From the NCBI GenBank assembly GCA_029204225.1, contig CM055109.1:32742927-32806926 (forward strand): a DNA stretch of 64,000 nt. Direction: 5' to 3'. Origin of the DNA: Diphasiastrum complanatum (Eukaryota; Streptophyta; Lycopodiopsida; Lycopodiales; Lycopodiaceae). The position numbers and the translations under genes are program-made. How positions within the stretch are numbered: the stretch's first letter is position 1; every line of letters starts with the position of its first letter. The notes beneath the pieces are model-generated. The model was not told the origin of the DNA. It searched no databases and was given only the letters and a program-made list of their open reading frames with translations. This document shows, in pieces, positions 10,441 through 24,078 of the stretch.

Positions 10441-11070
10441 CACACAAAATTAAAACAATCATACCTTGCTTCTATCAAGGCCCTGAACCAGCACATTACC
10501 ACCCTGGAAGAATGGTTAAAGGCAGCTGTCCAGTCGACGCCGTTTGTTCATGCAAAGCACGTCCAGTTCCATGATTCGGGCCACCACTTTGATGGACCAG
10601 ATGGTGGAGATGGAGTAGGATTCCAGCAGCCTCCTCCTGCTACTCAAGGCTCCTCATTTCAAGGCCAACCCCTGGGGCAAGGAGCTCCAACCAATCCATC
10701 AGGCTCTGGTGGTACCAGCTCCCAACATTATCTTTTTCCTTCCACCGCTTCTAACCCTCTCGACACCACTTATCCCCCATTCATTCAACGTCAATTTTCT
10801 CTTGAGTCACAAAGAATTGCTGATGCTAACCCCTCCCCTCCCCTCTCTCCTGAATTTGACGCCCAACTTCAACATGAGATTGCCTTTGAAGCACCAACCA
10901 TCCAGCACAAAATCACGCCCATAGAACCAAGCAAGGAGTTGCGTGCCTCTCAAGATTTTGTCAAGATATATCCAACGACAAAAGAGCGAGGTGGCTACAT
11001 ATTGCCAGATTTGGACCAGAGTCAAACACATAAAGAAGCAGTCAAACTCCTAGATCCACAACCTCTCTGA
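10396..11070 (+). CDS. Uncharacterised coiled-coil/Pro-Gln-rich ORF inside the gypsy element, probably captured
   Basis: An intact 224-codon frame overlapping the degraded integrase tail. The first codons (MPLDMYNLLKAT) are out of frame with integrase remnants, so an internal Met near 10432 may be the real beginning. Residues 13-50 are helical and charged (TKLKQSYLASIKALNQHI). A Gly/Gln/Pro/Ser-rich segment follows, then an acidic C-terminus. It is GC-richer than its surroundings and has no stop, unlike the pol domains upstream. It could be an extra element ORF, as some Athila/Tat elements have, or the first exon of the host-like segment that follows. No family recognised. Confidence 0.45.
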   Translation: MPLDMYNLLKATMEQHTKLKQSYLASIKALNQHITTLEEWLKAAVQSTPFVHAKHVQFHDSGHHFDGPDGGDGVGFQQPPPATQGSSFQGQPLGQGAPTNPSGSGGTSSQHYLFPSTASNPLDTTYPPFIQRQFSLESQRIADANPSPPLSPEFDAQLQHEIAFEAPTIQHKITPIEPSKELRASQDFVKIYPTTKERGGYILPDLDQSQTHKEAVKLLDPQPL

Positions 11071-11288
11071 CGCCATCAACTCTTCCTACAAAATAAGACC
11101 TCGATGGCACGGTAGATCGAAGCTCCCTCCTACGTGCACACAGATGTTGTGTGTCGCGATGGTGCAGAGAGATCACCAACCTTGTGTAGGTACAAGCCGA
11201 TATTAACAAAGTATCATGTTTAATTCATACAAACTATAAATGTTTTTTTTGAGTTGTTTGTAATTGGACATGGTGGTTTCTTGTGTAG

Positions 11289-11454
11289 AATCTTCCTTGA
11301 GCTTGTCACTGAACCCGAAGATGCGGTCTTTGACCTTTTTGCGAGCACGAAAAATATGGCCAAAGAATGCATGCGACAGAATAGAAATTGCTTGTGTGTG
11401 GAGAACGACAAGATCATGGTGGCCGAGTATCTTACCAAAATTGGAGAGTGATTC
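11289..11454 (+). pseudogene. Captured exon, possibly DNA-methyltransferase-like
   Basis: The open frame after a TTGTGTAG acceptor encodes FLELVTEPEDAVFDLFAST then NMAKECMRQNRNCLCVENDK. The pattern D-x-F-A-x-T...A...C-x-x-E-x-D resembles motif I of DNA N6/N4 methyltransferases (canonical DLFAGTG), with Gly positions replaced by Ser and Lys. An in-frame TGA precedes a consensus donor GTAAGT at 11455. The family assignment is inference from one motif. Confidence 0.35.
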
Positions 11455-11555
11455 GTAAGTTAGTTTAAAGGCTTTGGATTCTTACAATTCAATTCTTGCA
11501 TGGTGTTACGTCATTTCAATCATTTTAAACTCATACATAAAGTTTTTTCATGCAG
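11455..11555 (+). other. Retained GT-AG intron within the gypsy element
   Basis: A consensus GTAAGTTAG donor and a pyrimidine-rich TTTTTTCATGCAG acceptor bound 101 AT-rich nucleotides. The downstream open frame begins EITFWKAAQLVSYIFLK and ends at a TGA about 26 codons later. The intron lies in the same sense as the retroelement. Confidence 0.45.
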
Positions 11556-12271
11556 GAGATAACTTTTTGGAAAGCAGCACAGTTGGTTTCCTACATATTT
11601 CTTAAATGCGGGGCTGCAGTCAAGTTTCTTGCATGAGCTAGATACCATTTACAAGAACTTATGATTTACAAAAGGACTTAATTAAAAGCTTGCATATGGA
11701 TTTGTGGATCTCTCTTTTTTTATCAACTGAATCGATTTGATGTTGGAATGTCCATCTTCATTAATTTTTGTGTGGTTGGTAATTATTTGATGTCATTGCT
11801 CAAATCATATATTTGTCTTTTATTTGTTGCAAATTAACAAAAGTCATAGCGACATCGTTACATTATATTGTGTGCCCAATGGTGCATAAGTTTAATTTAA
11901 TTCTATACATCTAGGTTTAGGGTAGCTTTTATCCACAATGGCTAGCCAATTTTTGAGAAGATAACATTAGTATTCCAATCACCCAAACTCAAGTTTACAA
12001 GCCTTTTTTGGAAGATTTGATGTGTACCAAAGAAGGCTATGTACATATGCACCAAAAAAATTTAAACCTTGAAGCAATTACTCTAGTATTCAACGATGTG
12101 TATTTGTTGCATTCTTAAAAAAAAAAGGGTTGAAGTCTTTTTTCAAACTAGTTGATTATGGCAACTTAAATAGTAGTAGTTCATCCACTAGATTGCAAAC
12201 AATATGTAGTAATAGATTCATTTCGTTTATCATGTACTTAATGACTGGAATAGCTTTTTACTGAATTACAG

Positions 12272-12505
12272 AAGATACATCCAGTAGCGAGGCGAGAACC
12301 GTTTCCTACCACCAAGGTCAAGAATAGGATATTTTGGCCCAAGATCACAAGCGTCGATATCGGCAATTTAGCCGAAGACATGGTCACCAACTGCCGTGTA
12401 TTCTACCAGAAGCACCATGGCAACCCTGATCGCGATGTCAGATATTTTGCGGACAAATGCGGCCTGGTAGCATTTCTGGCAGAATTCAAGGGTTTTTGGG
12501 ATTGA
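12272..12505 (+). pseudogene. Captured terminal exon of an unrecognised gene
   Basis: Following a CTGAATTACAG acceptor, 77 codons are open to a TGA at 12503-12505. The frame includes FPTTKVKNRIFWPKITSVDI and DVRYFADKCGLVAFLAEFKG. Composition is clearly less AT-rich than the flanks and the frame is protein-like. It lies 190 bp before the gypsy 3' LTR. The region 11640-12270 between exons is AT-rich and non-coding. Likely part of the same captured gene as the two upstream pieces. Confidence 0.4.
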
Positions 12506-12680
12506 GGCCTACCCCCAATCACCCTTGATATCAATAAACCATAGCGAATGCAAGAAGACCACATCAACGTAGCAAGGCTCTATTATCACACTGCACTAAC
12601 TTTCGCCCTGCACTATGCTGAATTGCTCTCTCTTTGAGATTATCATTCTATTTCTTTGTGTTCCCATTGGAAGTTGCATA

Positions 12681-12693
12681 GCTTGAGGGAAGG
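12681..12693 (+). promoter_or_regulatory. Gypsy polypurine tract
   Basis: GCTTGAGGGAAGG, mostly purine, immediately precedes the TG that opens the 3' LTR. This is where plus-strand priming would start. Confidence 0.55.
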
Positions 12694-13039
12694 TGCTTGG
12701 GCCTCCTCTTGCCTCCTTTCATTGGATTATTGTGGCATGCTTTATTTGTTAATTATTTAGTTAGCTGCAATTTATCTTTTCAGACCCTTTGGGTGTTAAT
12801 CTAGGATTTAGTTTAAGCACCTTGCTAGTTGGGTAAGCCTTAGTAAGGTTTTGCAATTTGTCATCTTAAATTAGTTTCATTTCTATTTCGAGCACTAGTT
12901 GGGTTCATCATTGTTTTTTCTATTTTCGCATTCCGTCTGAAGCTTGGTAGAAACTTAGGTAGCGGACGATCCTCTCTATACTACACCACATCGTGAGTAG
13001 ATCTAGCCAAACATTGACAAACCAAATTTACTTCCAACA
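12694..13039 (+). repeat. Gypsy 3' LTR (346 bp)
   Basis: Starts TGCTTGGGCC after the polypurine tract and ends CTTCCAACA. Its last ~55 bases match the 5' LTR remnant at 4149-4202, which confirms it as the LTR partner. Contains no ORF. Confidence 0.75.
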
Positions 13040-14780
13040 CTTTTAGATCCTCTTCTAAACCATCACTAATTCCACAAAAAGAGTCATTAACGTATCTGTT
13101 TGGAACATTACTTGTTCAAATCTATGCTCACTGATTAGTTTAAGTATACGATATAAACTTAGTACACAGGAACGCCTATCACTCGAGATAGCTCAATTTT
13201 GATGTCTAACATGAGTTTTCTGACTTTATGACGTGACATAATTCATCACCTGATCATACTTGATCAATCTCAAGTTTAGGACATTTAGATTGCTTGAGTT
13301 TTGCAGATGAACACATAGTAGATCCACAAGATTAGGTCGTACGTAAGCAACATATCCAACTATGTTCCTATACATAAACATAGGCTATAATCTGCTTCAA
13401 AAGACCTTTGAAATAAATTTGCAATGGAAAGCAAAAGAAATGACTTTGTAGAGGAAAAATAGCTCGAAACTACTGCACAATCGTGGTTGTTGTCTACCTA
13501 AAGCCTGCTATGTACCTTCACATAATCCTTAAAAGTACTGCCCGCCATGCTCGACTTTGTTATGATGGGAAGGTAGTCTCCCAGGGGTACTTTCTGTCGT
13601 TGTCCCGGGAGTGGCCTCATAGCTCGAAAAAGCCAGCCGTTGGAATCGATGACTTTTCTAAACCTTTTCTGAGTGGGTATATATTAACCGAAGCCTTGTC
13701 ATAAAAAATAGGCCTTTAAAATCAAAATTACTTGTTGACCTATACATACATCTTTGGACATAAAGTTAAGATTAAAGCTTTATTCCCACCTGATCCAATC
13801 CATAACAAATTGATATTTGGTAAACCAATCAATGGAACCTAAATTTAATCTTTACCACTACTATCCATAATGATGAATAACTCATAGTTCAATACCCCAA
13901 AACTCCTCTAGTCTCAGATTATTCGCAATAATCCCTAGAGAGTTCCTCTATTTCACAAGGCAACCTTTGCACAAATACTGGATTTCTCTGTAAAAAATCT
14001 ATGCAATCGGTTGATCCATTGAAAGTCTCTGAAGTCACCATGACCTAACCCTAACATCCAACCTAATAGGTCACTTGATCCACCCTAATTGGAGGTCAAG
14101 ATCTTGAGATCCAAAAACAATGTAAAAATTGCTGTTTTTGGCTCCTACTTTTTTTCAAGCCTATCTATGTACATTTTGGCCTTATTTCAAAGGGGCCATC
14201 ACAATGCAAGATGAAAAATAAAGTTCTTGAAAAGCATCTTATGTTATTGGGCACGTGTGACATCCCACAACATGGCCATCTTACCAATTACAAGTCATAT
14301 GATCATCACTAGGATCACCATGCAATGACAACCCATATATGTAGTGCCTTTTGAGAAATCGTTTAATGCTTTTTGAGGCCCTGCACATGTTCTTTTTTGC
14401 AATCTTGATAACATCTTCAAAAATAACTCGAACTTTTCCATGTGGTTCCATGGAAATATCTGACATAGATAACAAAAATAGCAAAATGCATATAATGTTG
14501 AGGGGCTTTTAACATTATATGATTTGTATTCACATAACAAAAATACATTTTGTGACCTACTTCTAAAAATATAAAGATATTATTCACATGAAAAAAGGTC
14601 CTACATTCAAATTCACATCGGTCACATAAACTAAAGAAAAATCCCAGAATGAAATTTAAGACTAAGATATATGTTCTCACGCAAATATGGAAACGGGCAT
14701 ACCCATTTAAAATCAATATTTAACATTCTACCTCGACTTCTAGATGCAATATTATGTGTCATAGTGTGTTGGTCCGAATA
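13040..14780. other. Unassigned AT-rich region
   Basis: Flanking sequence to the right of the gypsy 3' LTR. Short ORFs at 13483-13704 (plus) and 14281-14716 (overlapping minus frames) show no recognisable domain. I see no LTR, PBS or RNA gene here. Confidence 0.3.
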
Positions 14781-14788
14781 TGTGACCT

Positions 14789-15034
14789 CTAGTTGAGGCT
14801 CTTTATGCATGTCGTCTCTTTTTTGTCCTCAACTGTCGTGAAACTTTGGATATTTTTGCATTTGTCTTCGAAGTAGACCCTAATGTTGGGAAAAGAGGCG
14901 AGGGAGAATCTCGTGTTTCTTGCCACTCTGTATTGTTTGAAAAGCTCTTCCTCGGATGGATGTCTATCTCCTTGAGGATAGTCTAGCCAACAAGGACAAG
15001 TCTTCCACTCCCACTCGCTAATGTCAGTGTCACT
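14789..15034 (-). pseudogene. Protein-like open segment, unrecognised
   Basis: Minus-strand open segment of about 81 codons between stops, without a Met start. It reads SDTDISEWEWKTCPCWLDYP at its start and later LFKQYRVARNTRFSLASFPN. It is protein-like in composition, but the family is not recognised. It may be an exon or an old gene fragment; chance openness cannot be excluded. Confidence 0.25.
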
Positions 15035-15059
15035 TTATTCTAGAGGTGAGGATACATGG

Positions 15060-16270
15060 ACGTAGGTCCATCATGGACCAACCAGTCTTGTACTTCCAGG
15101 GGCATGTGTAAAATTTGTTTGTTGTCCAACAGTGAAAAGATCCATCTATAATAGGAATTTAGAGTTTATCTTGAGTAGCAACAGACAGAGTGTGAATTGT
15201 TGAGTTACGGGAATAGATTGTCCAGGGCATCCATCACTAGATTTCTGGTGAGTCAGTTTTGCAGATGACCTGGTCGGAAGGTTGATAGATCATTCACTCC
15301 CTACATGATGGATGGTGAGAAAACCACCTCTTGTATTTTTTTTGTCATGGATATTTCTCATATGGCCATCAGATCAGTAATTGTCAACCTTCATGCCTCG
15401 TTATATGCACTTTAATTTCCTTCTGCCGGAGTTACATGGATCAGGAGATTGGGGATTAGATGTGAGGAGTGAAAAAAAAAGCATATAAAAAAGTTTAAAA
15501 TTGCTCATGAACAATTTTAAAAGACCGCTCTATACTTGCTACTCTATACTTGCTATAAAGACTGCATCAAAACTGCATATATTGTATACTTTGCAATAGA
15601 AACCCATCAACACATACAGTGCTAGGCACACCTTAACCTTATTGTGAAAAACAAAAAACTTAAGATAAAGCCATGCATATGACGTTTGAACACAGGCGAG
15701 ACTACAATACTTCTCTTAGTACTCTAGCTTTGTGTAAGTTTTTTGGTTGTTTCGTATTCATTCAAGATCCCGAGCTAAATCTTTTGGGAGTTGGCGAAGT
15801 TCCATACCAATGACATGCTGGTTGTGGCTGCGGTTGTGGTTAAAATTTTGAACATCAAAACAATCAGAAGCATGTTCAAACAATAGCATCACTCACATCT
15901 TTTAAAAGCATTAACAAGAATCCACAAACACCTGCATGTCAAATAGCTACAAGTTTTTGCATTTCAAGCTCCAACTTAGCTGAAAAAAGTGTGGATTGTA
16001 TATTATTGTGTAAAAAGAACTTGACTTTGGACAGCTTATGGAAGCACTGAACTTCCATTAACAATGTAAATTTTAGCACAACCTATCTATGTATCAGTCT
16101 GGTACAACAATTGATTACCAGATAAAACTGATTTATCTGGCAACTTCAGATACATCCACAGGTCACGATTCTGGTTGAATCTGCTTCAGAGGTGCGCTTC
16201 AGATTCTGTTTCACAAGTCATGATTTGGGTTGAAGCCGCTTCAGACTTTTTTGTCAGGTACGCTTCAGAC
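15060..16270. other. Unassigned intergenic sequence
   Basis: No ORF of note and no retroelement motif seen. Around 16150-16275 a CTTCAGA-type word recurs (GCTTCAGAGG, GCTTCAGATT, GCTTCAGACT twice), a short degenerate repeat just before the GA microsatellite. Confidence 0.3.
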
Positions 16271-16278
16271 TTTTTTTT

Positions 16279-16281
<3 letters not shown>

Positions 16282-16316
<35 letters not shown>
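16282..16316. repeat. (GA)n microsatellite, ~35 bp
   Basis: About seventeen uninterrupted AG dinucleotides. The flanks show no element terminus. Confidence 0.9.
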
Positions 16317-16319
<3 letters not shown>

Positions 16320-17074
16320 GTATTTGACATTGTTAAGGTACTGCAAACACTTCTCTTGCAAGGCACATTCATCGTAGACGCAACAATAAAGAGTTAATAA
16401 AGAGCATTACGAATTTGAGAAATGATGTTGCTTTTGACAGAAAGTTTTATGTTCATCACGTGGGTGCTTTCCGTCAGATATTTTCTAAACATAGTATAGA
16501 TATTCCAATTGACAAGTGTTGTCCATTTAAAGCTTTTGTCATGAATACGATATTGTCAACGTTTTCACATGTTGAGATGTTGAAATATTCCAAATCTTGT
16601 AGGTCCATGGTTTGGTGGTTTGCTAAAGTTTATGGTGATTGATCTGTTTGATAACTTTAGTATAAATACTAAAGTTTATCTAAACTCCAAACTAAATAAT
16701 TGGATTGTTCAATTTGCTAGATTAGCTTGCTTGGAGTGTAGTTGAATTTTGCCCAAACTATGCTAGATTAATTTCTTTGAAGCCATTTGTATTGATACTA
16801 CGAGTCCCAAATTAGATACTTTTACTTGCATCAGTAGTTTCAAAGTTATGCTCCTAAGTGATATTTTTCTGCAGGACTCACTACTTTGAATTATTGCTCT
16901 AAATTCTAGTTGTCATCAAGACATTTTTGTTTGCCTTTTAGTTACACATGGATACACCATCAACAAAAATTAAAACGATAGCATAATTTATTTTTTGGAA
17001 ATTTTTAGATATCTCATCAAATGTAATGATATCTGCTTTGATTTTTGCCCCTGGCTCACCCTTAAGCAGGAAAA
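16317..17074. other. Unassigned region
   Basis: AT-rich; one 75-codon plus-strand ORF (16415-16642) starts MRNDVAFDRKFYVHHVGAFR and is not recognised. No supported gene. Confidence 0.25.
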
Positions 17075-17360
17075 ATGGAAGCTACTATAGAATTTCCAGT
17101 GAACATTGCAAGCAGTATAACAGTCCCCCTCGTCGATGGTAAGTACGTTGTGAACAAGGCTTACATCGAAAGGACCTTGGGAGATGCGCATGTGTTTCAG
17201 AGCTTTAATGCTATTGTGGAGGTCCGAGAGACGTTCCAAGCTTCATTCCAATGATCGATCACACCGATATTGAGGGAAAGTTGTACTTTATCATGGACAA
17301 ATCAATCTCAAATCGCTACATTGTGATGGCCAGAGCAAAGCTCACAAATTGTCTGATGAA
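17075..17360 (+). pseudogene. Host-like gene fragment with one frameshift, family unknown
   Basis: An ATG just after a possible acceptor (CTTAAGCAG) opens 59 codons: MEATIEFPVNIASSITVPLV, then KAYIERTLGDAHVFQSFNAI and VEVRETFQASF. A frame change at about 17250 lets the sense continue as MIDHTDIEGKLYFIMDKSIS and MARAKLTNCL. The joined reading is consistently protein-like, suggesting a degraded exon rather than chance. Product not recognised. It lies next to, and in opposite orientation to, the MULE-like fragment. Confidence 0.35.
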
Positions 17361-17389
17361 TCTATATTGTTCTAATGTCTCCTCCTTAG

Positions 17390-17910
17390 TAGTTTATTGT
17401 GCTCTGCATTGCAAGGCATATTTAGTAGTGTGTTTGACAAGACTCTGTTCCCAATGAAATAGACAAGATCTTTCACGACCTTCCATAACATTGTCAGATC
17501 CCCCATTATATACCGTGCGGATTGCCCTCCAATTGGCTTGAGCCTCATCAGCCATGAATCCAAAAAAATCTGCTTTCTCGTGTCCAGCAAGTTCCATGAC
17601 CGTGTTCAACATCATCCAAAATAAAATTTGTGCCTATGTCTTCTTCCTTCATCTCACATGTCGCTATTGTCACTAGCTCTTGTAAACTACATCACACAAT
17701 TTCAATATTATGTATTTATTTTAAATTACTAGTAAGACCAAGTTGTAGTGTTAATGGAATGGTGTACCTTGGGTCATACACATGGCAGGCCATGGTTGTC
17801 CATCCAATTACTCTTCTTGTGTGGTCAAATTGGACCCATGCATTTATTAGATCACCATTGGCCGACCTCCTCATTGTCAAAGTTCTTGTGAAAGAGCTTG
17901 ACAAAAATCA
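17390..17910 (-). pseudogene. MULE-like transposase fragment
   Basis: Minus-strand pieces in two frames: CHVYDPRYTIP (about 17770), LVTIATCEMKEEDIGTNFIL (about 17670), then GFMADEAQANWRAIRTVYNG and GRERSCLFHWEQSL (17420-17560). The D-x-x-x-A-x-x-x-A arrangement around GFMAD and the C-x-F-H-W motif fit the core of plant Mutator-like transposases with a DDE fold. That assignment rests on family resemblance, not a search. Frameshifts make it inactive. The MULE-like N-terminal fragment at 24.1-25.4 kb may come from the same family. Confidence 0.5.
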
Positions 17911-18790
17911 CTCCATATTTATTTTGGATGAGAGTACGATGAAGATTCAACTTTGCAAGGATGATGTGAAAAATTATTTTAAATCAAATAAAGCCATTTT
18001 TACATTGGTAAGTACACTCAAATTTTTTTCTTCATATTTTTCATTTAGATTTTTATGTTTAGCATGCATTTGATTTGTAATTTTAAGGTCTTGTTAGTAC
18101 TTAAGATATTCTTCTTCTATGTTGAGTATAGATATTAAAATTATTCTAACTCTAACAAGATTTCAATGTTTTTTTTTGTCATGTAGAGCTTAAAGCAATG
18201 TCTGAAGAATGTGCTTGCGGCTGTTGCTAAGGGGAGAGATCCAATCTACTCCTTTCATCATTCAAAGTCAATGACATTGGGACATGGAAAAATAGCTTCT
18301 TTCACTACTCTTGTCAGCAAGCAAATTTCTGAATCAGTCTCCCATCTTTAAAAAACAAAAGAACTGCTGCCCCTACTGAGACCACACCAAAAAGGCCAAA
18401 AGCTCGACCAAAATTAATGGCAAACACCGTAGAACTATTCCCTCACAGAAAAAACAAACAATTTGATGAGCCTACCCTTATATTGCCTGGAGCTTCTATT
18501 CGCCTCCTCCAAGATACCTCTGAAACACCTACTAGGATTAGAGATAAAATTCATCAAAACAAAAGAATCAATGCGATTGACCTCCCATTGTTCCTTCTAG
18601 TGGTGATAGACCAATGGTGATAGGCCTCCCATTGATCCTTCTAGTGGTGATAGACTAATGGAGGTTAGAGAGACAAATGAAACCCATATACACAATCTAA
18701 AAATTAAATTTAAACACATAAACAATTGTTACACCTTTCGTAGTATTAGTTGACCTTGCGGAATACAAAAATGTTGTAGATTTCGATTTC
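17911..18790. other. Unassigned; possible plus-strand splice remnants
   Basis: A plus-strand open frame ends at a consensus GTAAGT donor near 18008, and an acceptor-like CATGTAG at about 18181-18187 leads into another open stretch (SLKQCLKNVLAAVAKGRDPI) that stops near 18350. The protein is not recognised, and part overlaps the antisense MULE-like fragment. Weak support only. Confidence 0.2.
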
Positions 18791-18796
18791 TCAAAT

Positions 18797-19440
18797 TTAG
18801 ATTCTTATCATTTTATTTTTTTTGTGAAATCCATAGTCATAGTTTGTTTGAATAATAAAGATAAAATCAGACCCTCTAATGACCTTTATGCCCAAAATAT
18901 AATGAAGATCACCTAAATCTACCATTTTAAACTCTAAAGAAAGATCTACCTTGACTCTTTCAATTCCAACAATACTATCACCACTAAGGATGATGTCATC
19001 AACATAGATTAGCAAAAGTACAATACCATGATCATCAAACTAAAGGTATAAGCTAGGATCATATTCACTTTGAGAGAAACCAAGTGAAATAAAATAATGA
19101 TGTAGTCTTGAATTCCAAGACCTAGAAGCTTCCTTCAAGCCATAGATGCTCCTTTGTAGATGACAAGCTTTGTCCTCCAACCCGAGCTTGATGAATCCTT
19201 GGGGCTGCTCCATGAAGATGTCTTATTCCAAGAATCCATTAAGAAATGATTTGACACATCCATTTGACAAAGCATCCATCCAAAATGAGAGGCAAGAGCA
19301 AGAATCAACCTTATTGTGACCATCTTGGCAACGGGTGCAAAAATCTCCACATAATCTATCCCTTGGCAACTAGCCTTGCCTTGTGTTTGCTTATGCTTCC
19401 ATTTGTATTTAACTTGAGTTTGAACACCCACTTACATCCT
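18797..19440 (-). pseudogene. Ty1/copia reverse transcriptase fragment
   Basis: Minus-strand RT of the copia type: [20 protein letters not shown] near 19340, QMDVSNHFL near 19255, then LIYVDDIILSGDS with the YVDD catalytic box near 19000 and DLGDLHYILGIKV near 18910. Broken by frameshifts and truncated at both ends; no gag, integrase or LTR adjoining on this strand. Confidence 0.8.
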
Positions 19441-19499
19441 ATCACATTCTTAGAAGGTCTATGTGTGAAAATTGGCAATATCTAGCTTGAGTATTTTGC

Positions 19500-19720
19500 A
19501 TATTCTTTTACACATGAAAATCTCACACGTGTGGAGAATTTTCCCACGTGTGGAAAATAGTCATAGTCATGTTCAATCAATGTTAAGTTAAGGGTACATG
19601 AATTTCTGTAGACATCTATCCACATGTTAGTAGGAGATAGGGCCAAATTTGGCCTAGGAGGCAAGCAAATACACATGTAAAGCCATGCAGCAAAACGGGG
19701 AACTTGATGCGACAAGCTAT
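19500..19720 (+). repeat. Copia LTR-like fragment
   Basis: The segment AGGGCCAAATTTGGC at about 19636, and what follows, parallels AGGACCAAATTTGGC in the LTR at 30385-31096, including the spaced AATGCCA/AAGCCA words. CACACGTGTGG and CCCACGTGTGG lie at 19523-19554. Too diverged to set ends. Confidence 0.4.
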
Positions 19721-19949
19721 TGCCCTCGAGGTGCAAGCATAGTCAGTTTTCACGGTTTGGGTCTAGCACCGTCTACATGTAGGACAGATGAGACAAATTG
19801 CTATCTAGGTAGGCGAAAGCACGGTCTATGCCTTGGGTGACATAATCAAACTGTATGGGTAAACTATTGATACAAAGATATTGCTCTAATTCAATACATC
19901 TTAGAAATATAGATAATTAGGACTCTCAAACTAATTTCATTTTTCAAGA

Positions 19950-20540
19950 GAAGTATGCTAATTCTATTCCTAATAGATTTCATATGGAAAATGCAAAATC
20001 TATTCGGGTTTTAGAGACTATGGAATTGTTTATAGGGGATCATCTCCTAACTTGTTTGGATTTCCATATTTAGATTTTGAAGGAGATCATATGTATAGGA
20101 AATCCATAAGTGCACATGTCATTTTTATAGGTGATGGAGCTATCTCATGGATGTCAAAGAAACAAGCAACAATCTCTCTATCATCAACCGAAGCCAAGTA
20201 CAAAGCCTTGACTTCATGCACCAAGGAGATGCTATGGATCAAAAAGTTGATAATGGATCTTAACTTGATGGATTTTTAAAAGAGTCCAATCATCTTTTGT
20301 GATAATCTTTCAGCTCAAAGCTTGGCAAGTTATCCTATCTTTCATGCAAGGAGCAAACATATTGAAGTGGCTTATCATTTTGTGAGAGAACAAGTCATGG
20401 CAAAGGAGGTGGAGCTTCAACATGTCTCATCAAGGGAGTGTGTGGCAAATGTCTTCACCAAATCATAGGGAAGGACTTGCTTATGAAGCATAGAACTCAA
20501 CTTGGAGTACTATCTAAATCTATGCTAAAACTAGTTTAAG
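19950..20540 (+). pseudogene. Copia RNase H fragment
   Basis: The plus strand reads SMSKKQATISLSSTEAKY-like (DGAISWMSKKQATISLSSTE), WIKKLIMDLNL, FCDNLSAQSLASYPIFHARS, and KHIEVAYHFVREQVMAKEVE up to about 20460, where a TAG and frameshift intervene. This is the C-terminal copia RNase H. It closely matches the fragment at 63586-63769, so both come from one family. LTR-like sequence related to the 63.5-kb LTR follows to about 20650. Confidence 0.8.
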
Positions 20541-20659
20541 ATTTTTCATGTTAAGTTTAAATGGCAATTTTGTCCAATAGGCATTTTAAACTTAGAGATA
20601 GACTTTACAAAGTTAATAAAGCCTAAGAATAGTGGATTTACTTTTTTTGATAGCTAGTT

Positions 20660-21372
20660 GAATGATCAGCAGCTATCTTGCAAATGACCAAGGTCATGTA
20701 CATCAAATTCCTTCTTGAGTGCTATCTTAATTCGTCTACATCTTGCTTGTTGCCTCCACTCAAAATGATATCATCCACATAGATTAGAAGGATAGTAACA
20801 TCATTTCCAAAAAATCTATAATAAACTGAATGATCATGTTCACTCATAATGAAATTCTGGGAAAGTAGAAAGGTGTTAAGCTTAGCATACCAACTCCTTG
20901 GTGCTTGCTTAAGCATGTGCCTTGGATAGTGCACATGCTTCACAAACCTTTTCCTCCTTTGCTAAGTACCTTGGAAGGCCTAAAGCAAGCTCCTCCTTGC
21001 ACATAGCCTCCATAGAACTTGGATTGATGTGTCCAAGTCTTTTGTGCCAAAGATCAAAGTTTGGCAATTTGTCCAGGCTCGGCTAGCATCACAACATTGG
21101 TGTCAACAAAAGCACTCAACTTGTAAAGTTTTCCAGGTCTAGTGCCTTTAGCAATAACCTTGTCTTTCTTCTTTATATAACAATCATTAAAAGTGAATTC
21201 CACACAAAAACCATTATCAACCAACACTAAGTAGCTTCTTAGTGATGCTAGGAATGTACAAGACTCCTTCAACATTGACCTTTCTTGAAGATCCTAAGCA
21301 CAAGGGGATAGAACCTACTCGTATCTTACAAACAACATTATTGGTTGTAAAAATAGACTTGAGAGGTCCTTC
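20660..21372 (-). pseudogene. Copia deletion derivative: GAG-pre-integrase fused to mid-RT
   Basis: On the minus strand a pre-integrase domain (VEFTFNDCYIKKKDKVIAKG, then WHKRLGHINPSSMEAMCKEE and VCEACALSKAHA) runs to about 20925. It is then followed directly by RT sequence (QAPRSWYAKLNTFLLSQ, LLIYVDDIILSGGN). The entire integrase core and the first half of RT are missing at the junction. The same family is represented in plus orientation at 54240-54716. Confidence 0.75.

Positions 21373-24078
<2,706 letters not shown>

Larger units (their letters stand above)
4149..13039 (+). mobile_element. Ty3/gypsy retrotransposon, degenerate, Asp-PBS type with an extra 3' segment
   Basis: Order on the plus strand: truncated 5' LTR, PBS, leader, gag with Cys/His motifs, aspartic protease, RT, RNase H, integrase, then a host-like region and a 3' LTR. 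The order protease-RT-RNase H-integrase is diagnostic of Ty3/gypsy. The Asp-type PBS and the extra sequence downstream of integrase fit the Athila/Tat branch, but no phylogeny was run. Coding domains carry many stops and frameshifts, so it is dead. Its 5' LTR is split by the element at 1-4148; the remainder of that LTR must lie beyond the left edge. Confidence 0.85.

Noticed and set aside
13483-13704. 73-codon plus ORF
   Set aside because: No recognisable motif, splice context or repeat copy; cannot be told from chance.
14281-14716. Three overlapping minus-strand ORFs in different frames
   Set aside because: Openness in all three frames at once points to low stop density, not coding.
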